This document shows, one piece after another, positions 6,374-9,881 of a DNA stretch of 9,881 nucleotides. Within the stretch, counting starts at the first letter, position 1; the number at the start of each line of letters is the position of its first letter. A model generated the notes under the pieces. That model was not told where the DNA came from and searched no databases. It saw nothing but the letters and a program-made list of their open reading frames with translations. A program made the translations under genes and the position numbers. The stretch lies in contig JAEZFE010000173.1 in NCBI GenBank assembly GCA_023437865.1, forward strand, positions 1-9,881, in the 5' to 3' direction. The stretch comes from Pseudomonadota bacterium. Its GTDB lineage: Bacteria > Pseudomonadota > Alphaproteobacteria > Rhodospirillales > Magnetospirillaceae.

Positions 6374-7663
6374 ATGAGCGAAGCGGCGAAGATGGCCGAC
6401 ATCCGGCCGGATCAGGCGGTCAAGGATCTCTACGAGGTCGGCGAGATTCCGCCGCTCGGCCATGTGCCGAAGCAGATGTACGCCTGGTGCATCCGCAAGG
6501 AGCGTCATGGCAACCCGGACACCGCCATGCTGGTCGAGGTGGTGGAGACCCCCGAGATCGATCCGCATGAAGTGCTGATCATGGTCATGGCCGCCGGCGT
6601 CAACTACAACGGCGTGTGGGCGGCCCTGGGCAAGCCTATCTCGCCCTTCGACTACCACAAGGCGCCCTACCACATCGCCGGCTCGGACGCTTCGGGCATC
6701 GTGTGGAAGGTCGGCTCGAAGGTGAAGCGCTGGAAAGTCGGCGACGAGGTCGTGGTCCATTGCAACCAGACCGACGGCGACGACGAAGAGTGCAATGGCG
6801 GCGATCCGATGAACTCGCCGACCCAGCGCATCTGGGGCTATGAGACCCCCGACGGCTCGTTCGCGCAGTTCACCCGCGTCCAGGCCCAGCAGCTCATGCA
6901 CCGTCCCAAGCACCTGAGCTGGGAAGAGAGCGCCTGCTACACCCTGACGCTGGCCACCGCCTATCGCATGCTGTTCGGCCACCGCCCGCACATCCTGCGT
7001 CCCGGCCATAACGTGCTGGTGTGGGGTGCCGCCGGCGGCCTGGGCTCCATGGCCATCCAGCTGATTTCGGTGGCCGGCGCCAACGCCATCGGCGTCATCT
7101 CGGAAGAGGACAAGCGCGACTTCGTGCTCGGCCTCGGCGCCAAGGGCGTCATCAACCGCAAGGACTTCGATTGCTGGGGTCAGCTGCCCGACGTGGACGG
7201 CGACCAGGAAGCCTTCAAGGACTACATGAAGAAGGTCCGCGAGTTCGGCAAGGCCATCTGGGACATCACCGGCAAGGGCAACGACGTCGACTTCGTGTTC
7301 GAGCACCCCGGCGAAGCCACCTTCCCGGTGTCGTGCAACGTGGTCAAGCGCGGCGGCATGGTCGTGTTCTGCGCCGGCACCACCGGCTTCAACCTGACCT
7401 TCGACGCCCGCTTCGTGTGGATGCGCCAGAAGCGCATCCAGGGCAGCCACTTCGCCAACCTGCTGCAGGCCAGCCAGGCCAACCAGCTGGTGATCGAGCG
7501 CCGCATCGATCCGTGCATGTCGGAATGCTATTCGTGGGACGAGATTCCGACCGCTCACATGAAGATGCTGCGCAACCAGCACAAGCCCGGCAACATGGCC
7601 GTGCTGGTGCAGGCGCTGAAGCCCGGCCGCTACACCGTCGAGGACTGCATCGAGGGCGAGTAA
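6374..7663 (+). CDS. ccr: Crotonyl-CoA carboxylase/reductase
   Basis: The enzyme is the key carboxylase of the EMC pathway: crotonyl-CoA + CO2 + NADPH gives (2S)-ethylmalonyl-CoA. It has 429 residues, the usual length, in the zinc-independent medium-chain dehydrogenase/reductase fold. DLYEVGEIPPLGHVPK (18-33) and HCNQTDGDDEECNGGDPM (129-146) agree closely with Rhodobacter Ccr as I remember it. The NADPH-binding loop is VWGAAGGLGS (216-225). Candidate CO2-pocket residues, by analogy with the Kitasatospora enzyme, are Asn79 (in NYN), Phe163 with Gln165 (in SFAQF) and His359 (in GSHF); the Gln in place of Glu is, as I recall, normal in proteobacterial Ccr. ATG at 6374 has GAGGAG with an eight-base spacer. 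ecm is divergent upstream. mcd follows in the same direction, but a strong terminator lies between them. Confidence 0.97.
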   Translation: MSEAAKMADIRPDQAVKDLYEVGEIPPLGHVPKQMYAWCIRKERHGNPDTAMLVEVVETPEIDPHEVLIMVMAAGVNYNGVWAALGKPISPFDYHKAPYHIAGSDASGIVWKVGSKVKRWKVGDEVVVHCNQTDGDDEECNGGDPMNSPTQRIWGYETPDGSFAQFTRVQAQQLMHRPKHLSWEESACYTLTLATAYRMLFGHRPHILRPGHNVLVWGAAGGLGSMAIQLISVAGANAIGVISEEDKRDFVLGLGAKGVINRKDFDCWGQLPDVDGDQEAFKDYMKKVREFGKAIWDITGKGNDVDFVFEHPGEATFPVSCNVVKRGGMVVFCAGTTGFNLTFDARFVWMRQKRIQGSHFANLLQASQANQLVIERRIDPCMSECYSWDEIPTAHMKMLRNQHKPGNMAVLVQALKPGRYTVEDCIEGE

Positions 7664-7677
7664 GCCCCATGAGGAAA

Positions 7678-7712
7678 GCCCTCTCCTGCGCGGGCAGGAG
7701 AGGGCCTTTTTT
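7678..7712 (+). terminator. Strong intrinsic terminator between ccr and mcd
   Basis: Bases 7678-7689 pair perfectly with 7694-7705 in a GC-rich 12-bp stem with a four-base loop, followed by C and six T (7707-7712). It begins 15 bases after the ccr stop codon and ends 25 bases before the mcd start. Sequence alone predicts efficient termination of ccr transcripts. Confidence 0.92.
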
Positions 7713-7737
7713 AATGACGCTTAAGGACTACGCGCAC

Positions 7738-9402
7738 ATGACCACCGCTCTGCTGATGCCCGATCTTATCGCCACCTGCGCTTCCGCCCTCGATACGCTC
7801 AAGGGCCTGCACCAGGCGGCCAAGCAATCCGTGACCGCCATGGTCGCCAAGGACGGCAAGGTCGATGCCGCCCTGTTCGAAGTTAACCAGGAGGCCGCCC
7901 ACGGCTATGCCTGGCTGACCACCTATGTGGCCGCGCTCGAACAGATGCTGGAATGGGCCAAGCGGCTGGACGCCTCGGGCAAGCTGGGCGAGCTGGAAGC
8001 GCTGATGCTGCAATCGGCCTTTGGTGAATATTCCGCCCAGATTTTCGGCGGCATCCCCATGAGCCAGGGCGAGTACATCCGCCCCATCGATCTCGGCCTC
8101 GATTCGGGCACCTGCCATTCCTTCCGCAACGAGGCGCTGTCGGCGCTGCGCAAGCAGGGCAACGCCCCGGCGGTGCGCGTACGCATCGCCCAGTTGATCG
8201 AGGACGGCCATCATTTCGGCGAGCTGGGCCTGGAAGACGAGACGCTGGACATGATCCGCGATCAGTTCCGCAAGTTCGTCGAGGCCGAGGTGGCGCCGCA
8301 CGCCCATGAATGGCACCTCAAGGACGTGCTGATCCCGCTCGACGTGGTCAACGCGGTGGCCGAGATGGGCGTGTTCGGCCTGACCCTGCCCGAGGAATAC
8401 GGCGGTCTGGGCATGGGCAAGACCGCCATGTGCGTGGTCACCGAGGAATTGTCGCGCGGCTATATCGGCGTCGGCTCGCTCGGCACCCGCTCCGAGATTG
8501 CCGGCGAGCTGATCCGCCTGGGCGGCACCGAGGAGCAGAAGCAGGAATGGCTGCCCAAGATTGCCTCGGGCGAGATCCTGCCGACCGCGGTGTTCACCGA
8601 GCCCAATACCGGCTCCGACCTCGGCTCGCTGCGCACCCGCGCGGTGCGCGAGAGCGATGAGTACGTGGTCACCGGCAACAAGACCTGGATCACCCATGCC
8701 AGCCGCTCCGATTTGATGACCCTGCTGGTGCGCACCGACCCCAGCTCCAAGGACTGGCGCGGCCTGTCGATGATGCTGGCGCCCAAGCAGCGCGGCACCG
8801 AGGACACCCCGTTCCCGACCCCGGGCATGACCGGCGGCGAGATCAAGGTGCTGGGCTATCGCGGCATGAAGGAATACGAGCTGGGCTTCGACGGCTTCAA
8901 GGTGCCGGCCGGCAATCTGCTCGGCGGTGTCGAGGGCCAGGGCTTCAAGCAGCTGATGGAAACCTTCGAATCGGCCCGCATCCAGACTGCGGCGCGCGCC
9001 GTCGGCGTGGCCCAGAACGCGCTGGAGATCGGCCTGCAATACGCTAAGGACCGCGTCCAGTTCGGCAAGCCGCTCTACAAGTTCCCGCGCGTCGCCTGCA
9101 AGGTGGCATGGTCGGCGGTCGAAACCATGATCGCCCGCCAGCTGACCTACTTCTCGGCTCGCCAGAAGGACTCGGACCGCCGCTGCGACATCGACGCCGG
9201 CATGGCCAAGCTGCTGGGCGCCCGCGTTGCCTGGTCCAACGCCGACTACGCGCTGCAGATCCACGGCGGCAACGGTTACGCCGAGGAATATCAGATCAGC
9301 CGCGTGCTGTGCGACGCCCGCATCCTCAACATCTTCGAGGGCGCGGCGGAGATCCAGGCGCAGGTTATCGCCCGTGGCCTTCTGTCGGGTGGACGCGGCT
9401 AG
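7738..9402 (+). CDS. mcd: (2S)-methylsuccinyl-CoA dehydrogenase
   Basis: This FAD enzyme of the acyl-CoA dehydrogenase family oxidises (2S)-methylsuccinyl-CoA to mesaconyl-C1-CoA and passes electrons to electron-transfer flavoprotein. It has 554 residues, about 150-170 more than ordinary acyl-CoA dehydrogenases. The extra part is the N-terminal helical region (1 to about 160) that is characteristic of Mcd. The dehydrogenase core contains LPEEYGGLGMG (217-227), the flavin/substrate segment FTEPNTGSDLGSL (286-298), DRVQFGKPL (438-446) and IHGGNGYAEEY (508-518). Glu534 in NIFEGAAEIQ matches the catalytic base Glu376 of medium-chain acyl-CoA dehydrogenase. ATG at 7738 has AAGGA ten bases upstream. 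The in-frame ATG at 7714 lies against the terminator T-run with no Shine-Dalgarno. Its place after ccr and the N-terminal extension make Mcd much more likely than a general acyl-CoA dehydrogenase. Confidence 0.95.
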   Translation: MTTALLMPDLIATCASALDTLKGLHQAAKQSVTAMVAKDGKVDAALFEVNQEAAHGYAWLTTYVAALEQMLEWAKRLDASGKLGELEALMLQSAFGEYSAQIFGGIPMSQGEYIRPIDLGLDSGTCHSFRNEALSALRKQGNAPAVRVRIAQLIEDGHHFGELGLEDETLDMIRDQFRKFVEAEVAPHAHEWHLKDVLIPLDVVNAVAEMGVFGLTLPEEYGGLGMGKTAMCVVTEELSRGYIGVGSLGTRSEIAGELIRLGGTEEQKQEWLPKIASGEILPTAVFTEPNTGSDLGSLRTRAVRESDEYVVTGNKTWITHASRSDLMTLLVRTDPSSKDWRGLSMMLAPKQRGTEDTPFPTPGMTGGEIKVLGYRGMKEYELGFDGFKVPAGNLLGGVEGQGFKQLMETFESARIQTAARAVGVAQNALEIGLQYAKDRVQFGKPLYKFPRVACKVAWSAVETMIARQLTYFSARQKDSDRRCDIDAGMAKLLGARVAWSNADYALQIHGGNGYAEEYQISRVLCDARILNIFEGAAEIQAQVIARGLLSGGRG

Positions 9403-9418
9403 TAAAAGGTGGTTATGT

Positions 9419-9445
9419 GGGCGAGAGGGTAGCTACCCCTCGCCC
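9419..9445 (+). terminator. Hairpin after mcd, probable terminator
   Basis: GGGCGAG (9419-9425) pairs with CTCGCCC (9439-9445), and inside, after a one-base bulge, lies the perfect palindrome GGGTAGCTACCC (9427-9438). The 3' side is only mildly T-rich (CTTCCCTTGTCT). The stem begins 17 bases after the mcd stop. The structure is solid; termination efficiency is uncertain because there is no real T-run. Confidence 0.6.
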
Positions 9446-9474
9446 CTTCCCTTGTCTGCCTGCGGCCTCCCTCC

Positions 9475-9789
9475 ATGCGCGAACTTCTGTTGAATCTGGC
9501 CGAATATGACCGGAGCCTGACCGCCGAACTGGGCGCATCCCACCCGAAGGTGCAGGAACTGCGCGAGGCAAACGCCCGTGAGTTGGAATTGGTGGTGGAT
9601 GAAGACGGCTGGCCCACCATCGCCGAGGCCGGCGAGGAAGGCAGCGCCGCCGCCCTGTTGGTCGCCTGCCACGCGACCAGCCGCCCGGCCTTTCAGCGTC
9701 GCTGCCTGACCATGATGAAGGCCTCCGCCCGCCAGGGCGAGGTGCCCGCCGAACACGTGGCGGAGTTGGAAGCCGCGATCCGCGACTGA
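9475..9789 (+). CDS. Small protein resembling DUF6624, short at the C-terminus
   Basis: The 104-residue product is soluble, acidic and helical, without signal peptide. The central part, NARELELVVDEDGWPT (33-48) followed by GEEGSAAALLVACHA (53-67), RPAFQRRCL (70-78) and QGEVP (86-90), matches what I remember of DUF6624, a family of unknown function. Members usually go on for about 50 residues with a GRPQ-x-YGTQ motif; here the reading frame stops at IRD, just before that point. None of the three frames downstream restores the motif, so this is either a natural short form or a truncated gene. No Shine-Dalgarno precedes ATG 9475 and no other start fits, since an in-frame TAG lies at 9430-9432. 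The gene follows the mcd hairpin and is probably functionally unrelated to it. Confidence 0.65.
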   Translation: MRELLLNLAEYDRSLTAELGASHPKVQELREANARELELVVDEDGWPTIAEAGEEGSAAALLVACHATSRPAFQRRCLTMMKASARQGEVPAEHVAELEAAIRD

Positions 9790-9881
9790 CCGCCCCGCCG
9801 GTCATGCGCCCTCCCGGCGACGCCGGGGCATGGGTGGGCCTGACGGAAAGCTCTATTGAACGCAATGGGATAGCCCCGCAC
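9790..9881. other. Right-edge sequence without a supported gene
   Basis: Two hairpins are visible: GACCG (9788-9792) with CGGTC (9799-9803), and CCCGG (9813-9817) with CCGGG (9823-9827) around CGACG. Either may end the upstream gene, though no T-run follows. A reading frame from ATG 9804 is open for 26 codons to the window edge, but it has no Shine-Dalgarno and I do not call it. Confidence 0.4.

Noticed and set aside
7021..7737. Upstream in-frame extension of mcd through the ccr coding region.
   Set aside because: The extension lies in another frame of ccr and crosses the terminator. Mcd proteins begin near MTTAL, and the Shine-Dalgarno supports 7738.

Overview
The window looks like chromosomal DNA from a GC-rich alphaproteobacterium, most likely of the Rhodospirillales (Magnetospirillum/Rhodospirillum-like). 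This rests on the strong G/C bias at third codon positions, the presence of the ethylmalonyl-CoA (EMC) pathway, and the close agreement of the Ccr protein with alphaproteobacterial Ccr as I remember it. I could not run a search, so the genus is an inference. I see no mobile element, CRISPR array, rRNA or tRNA.

Left part (1-2816). A leftward gene covering 1-1770, cut by the window edge, encodes a large MscS-family mechanosensitive channel with a signal peptide (YbiO-like architecture). It diverges from a small ArsC/YfgD-type reductase gene at 1898-2236. A hairpin-rich intergenic stretch (2237-2528) follows, then a small charged coiled-coil protein gene at 2529-2816 that ends at an 11-bp perfect hairpin.

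Middle part (2817-4126). A leftward gene of unknown function (2935-3813) encodes a cysteine-free, Ala/Glu/Gln-rich protein with helical ends and a disordered centre, followed by its own intrinsic terminator. A possible 42-codon leader ORF lies just upstream of it.

Right part (4069-9402) is the core of the window: three EMC pathway enzymes. ecm (ethylmalonyl-CoA mutase, leftward) diverges from ccr (crotonyl-CoA carboxylase/reductase) and mcd (methylsuccinyl-CoA dehydrogenase), both rightward. Ccr makes (2S)-ethylmalonyl-CoA from crotonyl-CoA, CO2 and NADPH. After epimerisation by an enzyme not encoded here, Ecm converts the (2R) form to (2S)-methylsuccinyl-CoA, and Mcd oxidises this to mesaconyl-CoA. 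The pathway assimilates acetyl-CoA without isocitrate lyase and shares crotonyl-CoA-level intermediates with polyhydroxybutyrate metabolism. The 255-bp divergent region between ecm and ccr carries a plausible promoter and clustered TTGC/GCAA half-sites. A strong intrinsic terminator stands between ccr and mcd, so mcd must depend on read-through or on a promoter inside ccr.

The window ends with a small DUF6624-like gene (9475-9789) that lacks the usual C-terminal part of that family, and 92 bases with no gene I can support. I found no clearly new system. The points most worth a second look are the ccr-mcd terminator, the ecm-ccr control region and the unknown gene at 2935-3813.
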